This document shows positions 1 through 12,510 of a stretch of DNA of 64,000 nt, in pieces. Every line of letters begins with the position of its first letter. Position 1 is the first letter of the stretch. This stretch comes from Agelas oroides. Lineage: Eukaryota > Porifera > Demospongiae > Agelasida > Agelasidae. The stretch covers positions 4,384,415 through 4,448,414 of the forward strand of contig OX422205.1 in the NCBI GenBank assembly GCA_949130485.1, in the 5' to 3' direction. The translations under genes and the position numbers were made by a program. Below the pieces are notes generated by a model that saw nothing but the letters and a program-made list of their open reading frames with translations, was not told where the DNA came from and did no database searches.

Positions 1-970
1 GATGAGACAGCATGAGACACTGACACAATAGGAGACATCGTGAGGCAGTATGAGACACTATGAGGCACTATGAGACACCATGAGATATTATGGGACATCA
101 TGGCACAGCATGACACACTACGAGACATTATGGATGCAATGGGACTGTATGAGACAACATGAAACATGAGACACTATGAGACAAGAGGAGACATCATGAG
201 ATATTATGAGACAGCATGAGACACTACGAGACATTATAGATCCAATGGGACTGTATGAGACAGCATGAGACACTACGAGACATTATAGATCCAATGGGAC
301 AGTATGAGACAGCATGAGACACTACGAGAAAATAGGAGACAACATCAGACATTATGAGACAGCATGAGACACTATGAAACAATGAGACACATCCTGAGAC
401 GTCATGAGACAGCATGAGACTCTAGGAGACATTATGGATCCAATGCGACTCTATGACACAGCATACGATACTGAGACAATAGGAGACATCATGAGACATT
501 ATGAGCCAGCATGATACACACCGAGACATTATAGATGCAATGGGACTGTATGAGACAGCATGAGACACTGAGACAATAGGAAACATCATCAGACATTATG
601 AGACAGTATGAAACACTACTAGCCAATAAGAGACATCATGAGACATGATGAGACAGCATGAGACATTATGAGACATTATGGATGAGACAATAGGAGACAT
701 CACCAGACATTATGAGATATTATGAGATTTTATGAGGCAGCTTGAGACATTATGAGACATCATGAGATATTATGAGACAGCATGAGATATATAAATAATG
801 AGACAGCATGTCACACTACGAGACATTATGGATGCAATGGGACAGCATGAGACACCATGAGACACCATGAGAAATAGGAGATATCGTGAGACATTGAGAC
901 AGTATAAGACATCATGAGACATTATGAGACGGCATGAGACACTATCAGCCAATAAGAGATATCATGAGAC

Positions 971-3290
971 ATTATAAGACATTATGGATGCGATGGGAAT
1001 GTATGATATCACTATGAGACAATAGGAGACAGTATGAGACATCATCAGACATTGTGACAGCATGAGACACTGTGAGACAAAAGGAGACATCATGAGACAC
1101 TATGAGACAGCATAAGACACTACGAGACATTATGACATGCAATAAAACTGTATGTGACAGTATGAGACACTGTGAGACAATAGGAGACATCATGAAACAG
1201 CATGAGACACCATGAGACAATAGGAGACATCGTCAGGCAGTATGAGACATCATGAGGCATTATGACACAGCATGAGACACTGAGACAATAAGAGACATCA
1301 TGAGACATTATGAGAGAGCATGAGACACTGCAATGGGACTTTCTCAGACAGTATGAGAAACTATGAGACAATAGGAGACATTACGTGACTTTATGAGACA
1401 GAATGAGACATTATGGACACAAAGGGACTGTATGAGAAAGCATGAGACACTATGAGACAATAGGAGACATCATCAGACATTATGAGACAGAATGAGACAT
1501 TATGGATGCAAAGGGACTGTATGAGACAGCATGAGACACTATGAGACATCATGAGACATTGTGAGACAGCATGAGACACTATGAGATATTATAGATCCAA
1601 TAGGACTGTATGAGACAGCATGAGACACCATGAGAAATAGGAGATATCGTGAGACATTATAAGACATTATGGATGCGATGGGTCTGTATGATAACACTAT
1701 GAGACAATAGGAGACAGTATGATACAGTATGAGACACTATGAGACACCATCAGACATTGAGACAGCATGAGACACTGTGAGACAAAAGGAGACATCATGA
1801 GACATTATGAGACAGCGTAAGACACTACGAGACAGTATGACATGCAATAGATCTGTATGTGACAGTATGAGACACTGTGAGACAATAGGAGACATCATGA
1901 GATATTATGAGACACTATGACACATCATGAGACATCATGAGACAGCATGAGGTACTACGAGACATTATGGATGCAATGGGACTGTATGAGACAGCATGAG
2001 ACACCATGAGACAATAGGAGACATCGTCAGGAAGTATGAGACATCATGAGGCATTATGACACAGCATGAGACACTGAGACAATAAGAGACATCATGAGAC
2101 ATTATGAGAGAGCATGAGACACTACGAGACATATGAGATGGAATGGGACTTTATCAGACAGTATGAGAAACTATGAGACAATAGGAGAGATTACATGACT
2201 TTATGAGACAGAATGAGACATTATGGACACAAAGGGACTGTATGAGACAGCATGAGACACTATGAGACAATAGGAGACATCATCAGACATTATGAGACAG
2301 AATGAGACATTATGGAAGCAAAGGGACTGTATGAGACAGCATGAGACACTGAGACAATAGGAGACATCATGAGACATTATGAGACACTATGAAACATCAT
2401 GAGACATTGTGAGACAGCATGAGACACTATGAGATATTATAGATCCAATAGGACTGTATGAGACAGCCTGAGACACCATGAGAAATAGGAGATATCGTAA
2501 GACATTATAAGACATTATGGATGCGATGGGTCTGTATGATAACACTATGAGACAATAGGAGACAGTATGATACAGTATGAGACACTATCAGACACCATCA
2601 GACATTGAGACAGCATGAGACACTGTGAGACAAAAGGAGACATCATGAGACATTATGAGACAGCGTAAGACACTACGAGACAGGACATACAATAGAACTG
2701 TATGTGACAGTATGAGACACTGTGAGACAATAGGAGACATCATGAGATATTATGAGACACTATGACACATCATGAGACATCATGAAACAGCATGAGGTAC
2801 TACGAGACATTATGGATGCAACAGGACTGTATGAGACAGCATGAGACAATAGGAGACATCGTCAGGCAGTATGAGACATCATGAGGCATTATGACACAGC
2901 ATGAGACACTGAGACAATAAGAGACATCATGAGACATTATGAGAGAGCATGAGACACTACGAGACATATGAGATGCAATGGGACTTTATCAGACAGTATG
3001 AGAAACTATGAGACAATAGGAGACATTAGTGACTTTATGAGACAGAATGAGACATTATGGACACAAAGGGACTGTATGAGACAGCATGAGACACTATGAG
3101 ATAATAGGAGACAACATCAGACATTATGAGACAGAATGAGACATTATGGATGCAATGGGACTCTTTGAGACAGCATGAGACACTGAGACAATAGGAGACA
3201 TCATGAGACATTATGAGACACTATGAGATATCATGAGACATTGTGAGACAGCATGAAACACTATGAGATATTATAGATCCAATGGGACTG
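971..3290. repeat. Satellite A higher-order repeat, ~840-bp period
   Basis: The same ordered set of variant decamers recurs. The landmark ATTATAAGACATTATGGATG occurs at 971, 1656 and 2504, spacings of 685 and 848 bp. A second landmark, GTGAGACAGC followed by an ATAGATCCAAT variant, occurs at 1561, 2409 and 3243, spacings of 848 and 834 bp. The second and third copies are closely similar along their length, with a few substitutions and short indels. The first copy is shorter by about 160 bp, so some decamers are missing there. The structure fits unequal exchange within the array. Confidence 0.85.
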
Positions 3291-3530
3291 TATGAGACAG
3301 CATGAGACACTGAGACAATAGGAGACATCATCAAACATTATGAGACAGTATGAGACACTACTAGCCAATAAGAGACATCATGAGACATGATGAGACAGCA
3401 TGAGACACTGACACAATAGGAGACATCGTGAGGCAGTATGAGACACTATGAGGCACTATGACACACCATGAGATTTTATGAGACATCATGAGACATAATG
3501 AGACAGCATGACACACTACGATACATTATG

Positions 3531-4960
3531 GATGCAATGGGACAGTATGAGGCAGCATGAGAAACTGTGACAATAGGAGACCACATGAGACATTATGAGA
3601 CATTGAGACGGTATGAGACAATGAGACTTGAGATATTATGAGACAGCATGAGACACTGAGACAGTAAGAGACATCATGAGACATTATGAGACACTATGAT
3701 ACATCATGAGATTTTATCAGACAGCACAAGACACTACGAGACATTATGGATGCAATGGGACTGTATGAGACAACATGAGACATGAGACACTACGAGACAA
3801 GAGGAGACATCATGAGATATTATGAGACAGCATGAGACACTACGAGACATTATAGATCCAATGGGACTGTATGAGACAGCATGATACACTATGAAACAAT
3901 AGGAGACATCATCAGACTTTATGAGACAGCATGAGACACTATGAAACAATGAGAGACATCATGAGACATTATGAGACAGCATGAGACACTACGAGACATT
4001 ATAGATGCAATGGGACTGTATGAGACAGCATGAGACACTGAGACAATAGGAGACATCATCAGATATTATGATACAGTATGAAACACTACTAGCCAATAAG
4101 AGACATCTTGCGACATGATGAGACAGCATGAGACATTATGAGACATTATGGATGCAATGGGACAGTATGAGGCAGCATGAGAAAGTGCGACAATAGGAGA
4201 CCACATGAGACATTATGAGACATTGAGACGGTCTGAGACAATGAGACATGAGATATTATGAGACAGCATGAGACACTGAGACAGTAGGAGACATCATGAG
4301 ACATTATGAGACACTATGATACATCATGAGATTTTATCAGACGGCACAAGACACTACGAGACATTATGGATGCAATGGGACTGTATGAGACAACATCAGA
4401 CATGAGACACTACGAGACAAGAGGAGACATCATGAGATATTATGAGACAGCATGAGACACTACGAGACATTATAGATGCAATGGGACTGTATGAGACAGC
4501 ATGATACACTATGAAACAATAGGAGACATCATCAGACTTTATGAGACAGCATGAGACACTATGAAACAATGAGAGACATCATGAGACATTATGAGACAGC
4601 ATGAGACACTACGAGACATTATAGATGCAATGGGACTGTATGAGACAGCATGAGACACTGAGACAATAGGAGACATCATCAGATATTATGATACAGTATG
4701 AAACACTACTAGCCAATAAGAGACATCTTGCGACATGATGAGACAGCATGAGACATTATGAGACATTATGGATGAAATGGGACAGTATGAGGCAGCATGA
4801 GAAACTGCGACAATAGGAGTCCACATGAGACATTATGCGACATTGAGACAGTATGAGACACTATGAGACAATGTGACATCATGAGATATTATGAGACAGC
4901 ATGTGACATTGAGACAGTAGGAGACATCATGAGACATTATGAGACACTATGAGACATCCT
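3531..4960. repeat. Satellite A 620-bp tandem repeat (2 copies plus a decayed third)
   Basis: Copies begin at 3531, 4151 and 4771, exactly 620 bp apart, each with a GATGCAATGG or GATGAAATGG landmark followed by GACAGTATGAGGCAGCATGA. The first two copies match almost base for base, including rare variants such as ATTTTATCAG and the GCACAAGACACTACGAGAC stretch. The third copy matches for about 80 bp, then shows increasing indels and fades by about 4960. Exact spacing and shared rare variants indicate a recent event compared with the ~840-bp repeat to the left. Confidence 0.88.
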
Positions 4961-5420
4961 GAGACATTGTGAGACAGTATGAGACACTATGAGACATCAT
5001 GAGACATTGAGACAGCATGAGACACTGTGTGACAAAAGGAGACATCATGAGATTTTATCAGACAGCACAAGACACTACGAGACATTATGGATGGATTAGA
5101 ACTGTATGAGACAGCATGAGACACTGACACAATAGGAGACATCGTGAGGCAGTATGAGACACTATGAGACACTATGACACACCATGAGATATTATGAGAC
5201 CTCATGAGACATCATGAGACAGCATGACACACTACGAGACATTATGGATGCAATGGGACAGTATGAGGCAGCATGAGAAGCTGTGACAATAGGAGACCAC
5301 ATGAGACATTATGAGACACCATGAGGCATCATGAGACATTATTAGACGGCATAAGACACTATGAGAAAATAGGAGACATGATGAGACATGAAGAGACATT
5401 ATGAGACACTATGAGCCTCT

Positions 5421-5442
5421 ATGAGACATTATGGTGTCTCAT
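5421..5442. repeat. Inverted repeat at left edge of the flipped island
   Basis: Arms ATGAGACA (5421-5428) and TGTCTCAT (5435-5442) are exact reverse complements separated by a 6-bp loop. They mark where the array changes direction. Any point where two oppositely oriented units meet gives such a dyad, so the hairpin may be only a consequence of the flip. Confidence 0.85.
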
Positions 5443-5580
5443 GACGTCTTGTAGTGTCTCAGTGTCACATGGTGTCTTGGGATCTCTTATGTTGTTTCAT
5501 AGTGTCTCACAGTGTCTCTGTTTTTGTTTGGTCTCATGATTTGTCAGGATGGTGTTTCATGATATGATGTCTCATTATGG
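5431..5580 (-). repeat. Inverted, degenerate island of satellite A
   Basis: From about 5431 the repeat polarity flips. The plus strand now reads TGTCTC and GTGTCTCA instead of GAGACA. It flips back at about 5580, where GAGACATAATGAGAC resumes. I saw no other reversed stretch in the window. The island is less regular than its surroundings and includes a T-rich non-repeat stretch, TCTGTTTTTGTTTGGTCTC, around 5516-5535. Short inverted repeats lie at both junctions (5421-5442 and 5568-5604). This looks like an old inversion or fold-back event that later homogenisation did not remove. Confidence 0.9.
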
Positions 5581-5604
5581 GTCATCATGAGACATAATGA
5601 GACA
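5568..5604. repeat. Inverted repeat at right edge of the flipped island
   Basis: Arms TGTCTCATTATG (5568-5579) and CATAATGAGACA (5593-5604) are exact 12-bp reverse complements around a 13-bp loop. This marks the return to the prevailing orientation. The arms use the ATT-ending unit on both sides, which fits a fold-back or template-switch junction. Confidence 0.85.
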
Positions 5605-6116
5605 GCATGACACACTACGAGACATTATGGATCCAATGGGACTGTATGAGACAGCATGAGAAACTGCGACAATTAATAGGAGACAACATGAGACGTTATG
5701 AGACATCATGAGACAGTATGAGACACTATGAGACAATGAGACATCATGAGATATTATGAGACAGCATGAGACACTGAGACAGTAGGAGACATCATGAGAC
5801 TTTAAGAGATAGCATGAGACACTATGAGACAATAGGAGACATCATGAGATATTGTCAGACACCATGAGACACTTCGAGACATTATAGATCCAACGGGACT
5901 GTATGAGACAGCATAAGACACTGATACAATAGGAGATATCGTGAGGCAGTATGAGACACTATGAGGCACTATGACACACCATGAGATATTATGAGACATC
6001 ATGAGACAGAATCAGACAGCATGACACACTACGAGACGTTATGGATGCAATGGGACAGCATGAGACAGCATGAGACACCTTGAGAAATAAGAGATCTCGT
6101 GAGACATTGAGACACT

Positions 6117-6119
6117 ATG
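6117..6119. other. Junction between satellite A and satellite B
   Basis: The last satellite A units end in GAGACACTATG at 6119, and satellite B begins with ATGTAGAATG from 6117. The ATG at 6117-6119 fits both repeats, so the boundary is sharp to about 3 bp with no filler sequence. B units downstream are immediately in regular register: GTAGAATGTA, GTAGATTCAT, GTAGAGTCAA, then the 11-mer GTAGAGCCATG. Both arrays run in the same direction across the junction. Confidence 0.9.
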
Positions 6120-7799
6120 TAGAATGTAGTAGATTCATGTAGAGTCAAGTAGAGCCATGGTAGAGTTTAGTAGACTCATGTAGAGTCAAGTAGAGCCATG
6201 GTAGAGTGTAGTAAGCTGAAGTAGAGTCAAGTACGGCAATGGAAGAATGTAATAGAGTCATGTAGAGTCAAGTAGAGCCTTGGTAGAATGTAGTAGAGCC
6301 ATGGTAGACTGTAGTATTGCCAGGTACAGCCAATTAGATCGATGGTAGAGTGTAGTAGAGTCATGTTAAACCTAGTAGAGGCACGGTTGAATGTAGAAGC
6401 GTAATGATACAGTGTAGTAGAGCTAAGTATAGAACCAAGTAGAGCTATGGTAGAGTGTTGTAGAGTCAAGTAGTGTCAAGAAGAGCAATGGTGGAATGAA
6501 GTAGAGTCCTGTAGAGTCAAGTAGAGCCTTGGTAGAATGTAGTAGAGCCACGGTAGGGTGTAGTAGAGCCACGTAGAACAAAGTACAGCCATAGTAGAGT
6601 GAAGTAGAACCAAGTAGAGCCATTGTAGAGTGTAGTAGAGTCATGTGGAGCTGAGTAGAGCCATGGTAGAGTGTAGTAGAGTGAGGTAGAGTCACGTACG
6701 GCCATGGTAGGATGTAGTAGAGTCATGTAGAGTCAAGTAGAGCCTTGGTAGACTGTAGTAGAGTCATCTCGAAGCTAGTAGAGCCACGGTAGAATGTAGA
6801 AGAGTAATTATATAATATTGTAGAGCTAAGTAGAACCAAGTAGAGCCATGGTAGAGTGTAGTAGAATCAAGTACAGTCAAGAAGAGCAATGGTGGAATGA
6901 AGTAGCGTCATGTAGAGTCAAGTAGAGATTTGATAGAATGCAGTACAGCCATGGTAGAGTGTAATAGAGCCACGTAAAGCAAAGAAGAGCGATAGTAGAG
7001 TGAAGTAGAACCAAGTAGAGCCATGGTAGAGTGTAGTAGAGTCAAGTAGAGTCAAGAAGAGGAATGGTGGAATGAGGTAGAGTCATGTACAGTCAAGTAG
7101 AGCGTTGGTAGAATGTAGTAGAGCCACGGTAGAGCAAAGTAGAGCCATAGCAGTGTGAAGTAGAACCAAGTAGATCCATTGTAGAGTGTAGTAGAGTCAT
7201 GTGGAGCCGAGTAGAGGCGCGGTAGAGTGTAGTAAAGGAAATTAGAGTCAAGTAGACCCATGGTAGAATGTAGTAGAGTCATGTAGAGTCAAGTAGAGCC
7301 ATGGTAGAGTGTAGTAGAGTCATGTAGAGTCAAGTAGAGCCATGGTAGAGTGTAGTAGAGTGAAGTAGAGTCAAGTACGGCCATGGTAGAATGTAGTATC
7401 AGGTACATCCAAGCAGATCCATGGTAGAGTGTAATAGAGTCATGTCTAAGCTAGTAGAGCTACGGTAGCATGTAGAAAAGTAATCATAGAGTGTAGTAGA
7501 GATAAGTAGAACCAAGTACAGCTATGGTAGAGTGTAGTAGAGTCAAGTAGAGTCAAGAAGAGCAATGGTGGAATGAACTAGGGTCATGTAGAGTCAAGTA
7601 GAGCCTTGGTAGAATATAGTAGAGCCATGGTAGAGTGTAGTAGAGCCACGTAGAGCAAAGTAGAGCCATAGTAGAGTGAAGTAGAACCAAGTAGAGCCAT
7701 TGTAGAGCGTAATAGAGTCATGTGGAGCCGGATGGAGGCGTGGTAGAGTTTAGTAGAGGAAAGTAGAGTCAAGTAGAGCCATGGTAGAATGTAGTAGAG
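6117..7799. repeat. Satellite B left-edge block, irregular
   Basis: First 1.7 kb of satellite B. Decamers are in register, but I could not find a clean higher-order period. It contains an early marker-block variant (TTGCCAGGTACAGC near 6318) and another at about 7400 (TCAGGTACATCC). Many units carry private substitutions. Divergence at an array edge is what is expected where unequal exchange is rarest, but I did not measure it. Confidence 0.7.
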
Positions 7800-10700
7800 T
7801 CATGTAGAGTCAAGTAGAGTCATGGTAGAGTGTAGTAGAGTGAAGTAGAGACAAGTACGGCCATGGTAGAATCTAGTAGAGTAATGTAGAGTCAAGTAGA
7901 GCCATAGTAGAATGCAGTAGACCCATGGCAGACTGTAGTAGTGCCAGGTACAGCCAAGTAGATCCATGGTAGTGTGTAGTAGAGTCATGTCGAAGCTAGT
8001 AGAGCGACGGTAGAATGTAGAAAAGTAACGATAGTGTGTAGTAGAGCTAGGTAGAAGCAAGTAGAGCCATGGTAGAGTGTAGTGGAGTCAAGTAGAGTCA
8101 AGAAGAGCAATGGTGGAATGAAGTAGAATCATGTAGATCAACTAGAGCCTTTGTAGAATGTAGTAGAGCTATGGTAGAGTGTAGTAGAGGCACGTAGAGC
8201 AAAGTAGAGCCATAGTAGAGTGAAGTAGAACCAAGTAGAGCCATCATAGAGTGTAGTAGAGTCATATGGAGCCGAGTAGAGGCGTGGAAGGGAGTAGTAG
8301 AGGAAAGTAGAGTCAAGTAGAGCCATGGTAGTATGTAGTAGAGTCATGTCAAGTCAAGTAGAGCCATGGTAGAGTGTAGTAGAGTCGTGTAGAGCCTTGG
8401 TAGAATGTAGTAGAGCCATGGTAGAGCGTAGTAGAGCCACGTAGAGTAAAGTAGAGCCATAGTAGAGCGAAGTAGAACCAAGTAGAGCCATGGTAGAGTG
8501 TAGTGGAGTCAAGTAGAGTCAAGAAGAGCAATGGTGGAATGAAGTAGAGTCATGTAGATCAAGTAGAGCCTTGGTAGAATATAGTAGAGCCATGGTAGAG
8601 TGTAGGAGAGCCACGTAGAGCAAAGTAGACCCATAGTAGAGTGAAGTAGAACCAAGTAGAGCCATTGTAGAGTGTAGAAGAGTCATTTGGAGCCGAATGG
8701 AAGCATGGTAGAGTGTAGTAGAGGAAAGTAGAGTGAAGTAGAGCCATGGTAGAATGTAGTAGAGTCATGTAGAGTCAAGTAGAGCCATGGTAGAGTGTAG
8801 TAGAGTTAAGAAGAGTCAAGTACGGCCATGGTAGAATGTAGTAGAGTCATGTAGAGTCAAATAGAGCTTTGGAAGAATGTAGTAGAGCCGTGGCAGACTG
8901 TAGTTGTACCAGGTACAGCCAAGTAGATCCATGGTAGAGTGTAGTAGAGTCATGTCGAAGCTACTAGAGCCACGGTAGAATAAAGAAGAGTAATGACAAA
9001 GTGTAGTACAGCTAAGTAGAACCAAGAAGAGCCATGGTAGAGTGTAGTGGAGTCAAGTAGAGTCAAGAAGAGGAATGGTGGAATGAAGTAGAATCATGTA
9101 GATCAAGTACAGCCTTGGTAGAATATAGTAGAGCCATGGTAGAGTGTAGTAGAGCCATGTAGAGCAAAGTAGAGCCATAGTAGAGTGAAGTAGAACCAAG
9201 TAGAGCCATTGTAGAGTGTAGTAGAGTCATGTGGAGCCGAGTAGAGGCGTGTTAGAGTGTAGTAGAGGAAAGTAGAGTCAAGTAGAGCGATGGTAGAATG
9301 TAGTAGAGTCATGTACAGTCAAGTAGAGCCATGGTAGAGTTTAGTAGAGTCATATAGAGTCAAGTAGAGCCATGGTAGAATGTAGCAGAGTGAAGTAGAG
9401 TCAAGTACGGCCATGGTAGAATGTAGTAGAGTCATGTAGAGTGAAGTTGAACCTTGGTAGAATATAGTAGAGCCATGGTAGAGTGTAGTAGAGCCACGTA
9501 GAGCAGAGTTGAGCCATAGTAGAGTGAAGTAGAACCAAGTAGATCTACTGTAGAGTGTAGTATAGAGTCATGTGGAGCCTAGTAGAGGCATAGTAGAGTG
9601 TAGTAGAGGAAAGTAGAGTCAAGTAGAGCCATGGTAGTATGTAGTAGAGTCATGTAGACTCAAGTAGAGCCATGGTAGAGTGTAGTAGAGTCATGTAGAG
9701 TCAAGTAGAGACATGGTAGAGTGTAGAAGAGTGAAGTAGAGTCAAGTACAGCCTTGGTATAGAATGTAGTAGAGCCATGGTAGCGTATAGTAGAGCCACG
9801 TAGAGCAATGTAGAGCCATAGTAGAGCGAAGTAGAACCAAGTAGAGCAGTGGTAGAGTGTAGTAGAGTCAAGTAGAGTCAAGAAGAGCAATGGTGGAAAG
9901 AAGTAGAGCCATGTAGAGTCAAGTAGAGCCTTGGTAGAATATAGTAGAGCCATGGTACAATGTAGTAGAGCCACGCAGAGCAAAGTAGAGCCATAGTAGA
10001 GTGAAGTACAACCAAGAAGAGCCATTGTAGAATGCAGTAGAGTCATGTGGAGCCGAGTGGAGGCGTGGTTGAGTGTAGTAGAGGAAAGTAGAGTCAAGTA
10101 GAGCCATGGTAGAATGTAGTAGAGTAAGGTAGAGTCAAGTAGAGCAATGGTAGAGTGTAGTAGAGTCATGTAGAGTCAAGTAGAGCCATGGTAGAGTGTA
10201 GTAGAGTGAAGTAGAGACAAGTACGGCCATGGTAGAATCTAGTAGAGTAATGTAGAGTCAAGTAGAGCCATAGTAGAATGCAGTAGACCCATGGCAGACT
10301 GTAGTAGTGCCAGGTACAGCCAAGTAGATCCATGGTAGTGTGTAGTAGAGTCATGTCGAAGCTAGTAGAGCGACGGTAGAATGTAGAAAAGTAACGATAG
10401 TGTGTAGTAGAGCTAGGTAGAAGCAAGTAGAGCCATGGTAGAGTGTAGTGGAGTCAAGTAGAGTCAAGAAGAGCAATGGTGGAATGAAGTAGAATCATGT
10501 AGATCAACTAGAGCCTTTGTAGAATGTAGTAGAGCTATGGTAGAGTGTAGTAGAGGCACGTAGAGCAAAGTAGAGCCATAGTAGAGTGAAGTAGAACCAA
10601 GTAGAGCCATCGTAGAGTGTAGTAGAGTCATATGGAGCCGAGTAGAGGCGTGGAAGGGAGTAGTAGAGGAAAGTAGAGTCAAGTAGAGCCATGGTAGTAT

Positions 10701-12510
10701 GTAGTAGAGTCATGTCAAGTCAAGTAGAGCCATGGTAGAGTGTAGTAGAGTCGTGTAGAGCCTTGGTAGAATGTAGTAGAGCCATGGTAGAGCGTAGTAG
10801 AGCCACGTAGAGTAAAGTAGAGCCATAGTAGAGCAAAGTAGAACCAAGTAGAGCCATGGTAGAGTGTAGTGGAGTCAAGTAGAGTCAAGAAGAGCAATGG
10901 TGGAATGAAGTAGAGTCATGTAGATCAAGTAGAGCCTTGGTAGAGTGTAGGAGAGCCACGTAGAGCAAAGTAGACCCATAGTAGAGTGAAGTAGAACCAA
11001 GTAGAGCCATTGTAGAGTGTAGAAGAGTCATTTGGAGCCGAATGGAAGCATGGTAGAGTGTAGTAGAGGAAAGTAGAGTGAAGTAGAGCCATGGTAGAAT
11101 GTAGTAGAGTCATGTAGAGTCAAGTAGAGCCATGGTAGAGTGTAGTAGAGTTAAGAAGAGTCAAGTACGGCCATGGTAGAATGTAGTAGAGTCATGTAGA
11201 GTCAAATAGAGCTTTGGAAGAATGTAGTAGAGCCGTGGCAGACTGTAGTTGTACCAGGTACAGCCAAGTAGATCCATGGTAGAGTGTAGTAGAGTCATGT
11301 CGAAGCTACTAGAGCCACGGTAGAATAAAGAAGAGTAATGACAAAGTGTAGTACAGCTAAGTAGAACCAAGAAGAGCCATGGTAGAGTGTAGTGGAGTCA
11401 AGTAGAGTCAAGAAGAGGAATGGTGGAATGAAGTAGAATCATGTAGATCAAGTACAGCCTTGGTAGAATATAGTAGAGCCATGGTAGAGTGTAGTAGAGC
11501 CATGTAGAGCAAAGTAGAGCCATAGTAGAGTGAAGTAGAACCAAGTAGAGCCATTGTAGAGTGTAGTAGAGTCATGTGGAGCCGAGTAGAGGCGTGTTAG
11601 AGTGTAGTAGAGGAAAGTAGAGTCAAGTAGAGCGATGGTAGAATGTAGTAGAGTCATGTACAGTCAAGTAGAGCCATGGTAGAGTTTAGTAGAGTCATAT
11701 AGAGTCAAGTAGAGCCATGGTAGAATGTAGCAGAGTGAAGTAGAGTCAAGTACGGCCATGGTAGAATGTAGTAGAGTCATGTAGAGTGAAGTTGAACCTT
11801 GGTAGAATATAGTAGAGCCATGGTAGAGTGTAGTAGAGCCACGTAGAGCAGAGTTGAGCCATAGTAGAGTGAAGTAGAACCAAGTAGATCTACTGTAGAG
11901 TGTAGTATAGAGTCATGTGGAGCCTAGTAGAGGCATAGTAGAGTGTAGTAGAGGAAAGTAGAGTCAAGTAGAGCCATGGTAGTATGTAGTAGAGTCATGT
12001 AGACTCAAGTAGAGCCATGGTAGAGTGTAGTAGAGTCATGTAGAGTCAAGTAGAGACATGGTAGAGTGTAGAAGAGTGAAGTAGAGTCAAGTACAGCCTT
12101 GGTATAGAATGTAGTAGAGCCATGGTAGCGTATAGTAGAGCCACGTAGAGCAATGTAGAGCCATAGTAGAGCGAAGTAGAACCAAGTAGAGCAGTGGTAG
12201 AGTGTAGTAGAGTCAAGTAGAGTCAAGAAGAGCAATGGTGGAAAGAAGTAGAGCCATGTAGAGTCAAGTAGAGCCTTGGTAGAATATAGTAGAGCCATGG
12301 TACAATGTAGTAGAGCCACGCAGAGCAAAGTAGAGCCATAGTAGAGTGAAGTACAACCAAGAAGAGCCATTGTAGAATGCAGTAGAGTCATGTGGAGCCG
12401 AGGAGAGGCGTGGTAGAGTGTAGTAGAGGAAAGTAGAGTCAAGTAGAGCCATGGTGGAATGTAGTAGAGTCATGTAGAGTCAAGTAGAGCCATGGTAGAC
12501 TGTAGTAGAG
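7800..12510. repeat. 2.36-kb tandem duplication (2 copies)
   Basis: Copy 1 (about 7800-10165) is repeated at about 10166-12510. The offset is 2366 bp in the left part and 2345 bp in the right part. The change comes from a 21-bp deletion in copy 2 near 10,945, where one 11+10 module present at about 8574-8600 is absent. Otherwise only scattered single-base differences are visible, for example near 7821/10187 and 8248/10614. Upstream of 7800 and 10166 the sequences do not match, so the left boundary is clear. On the right, copy 2 merges into the 1.27-kb repeat at about 12,390-12,510. Confidence 0.92.

Larger units (their letters stand above)
1..6119. repeat. Satellite A: decamer array (ATGAGACANN)
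   Basis: Continuous tandem array of mostly 10-bp units sharing ATGAGACA and differing in the last two bases (ATT, AGC, ACT, AAT, ATC endings). A common run is ATGAGACATT, ATGAGACAGC, ATGAGACACT, ATGAGACAAT, then AGGAGACATC. A frequent interruption joins a GGATGCAATGGGACTGT variant to the next unit. Every unit carries TGA on the plus strand and 10 is not a multiple of 3, so all plus frames close quickly; minus-strand open frames here are translations of the repeat. The first ~970 bp show units without a clear higher-order period. The array starts before the window. It is not recognised as a named satellite family. Confidence 0.97.

Noticed and set aside
5510-5545. T-rich stretch in the inverted island as a remnant of an inserted element or a terminator
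   Set aside because: It is only about 20 bp, lacks a hairpin directly before it and lacks target duplications. It is better explained as degenerate satellite in an old inverted piece.
1-6119. Minus-strand frames with cysteine- and serine-rich peptides (SHSVSCCLI type), resembling small secreted proteins
   Set aside because: They are translations of the reverse complement of ATGAGACANN units. The Cys/Ser pattern comes from the 30-bp reading cycle of a 10-bp repeat, not from a conserved fold.
9660-10169. 169-codon minus-strand open frame, the longest of many of 60-170 codons
   Set aside because: Its product only permutes repeat peptides (LLHST, LYYGST, LPWLYLTL), the same pattern appears in dozens of places, and openness follows from the low stop content of the minus strand. 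There is no domain, splice signal or promoter. A relative at 12,005-12,442 is part of the 2.36-kb duplication.
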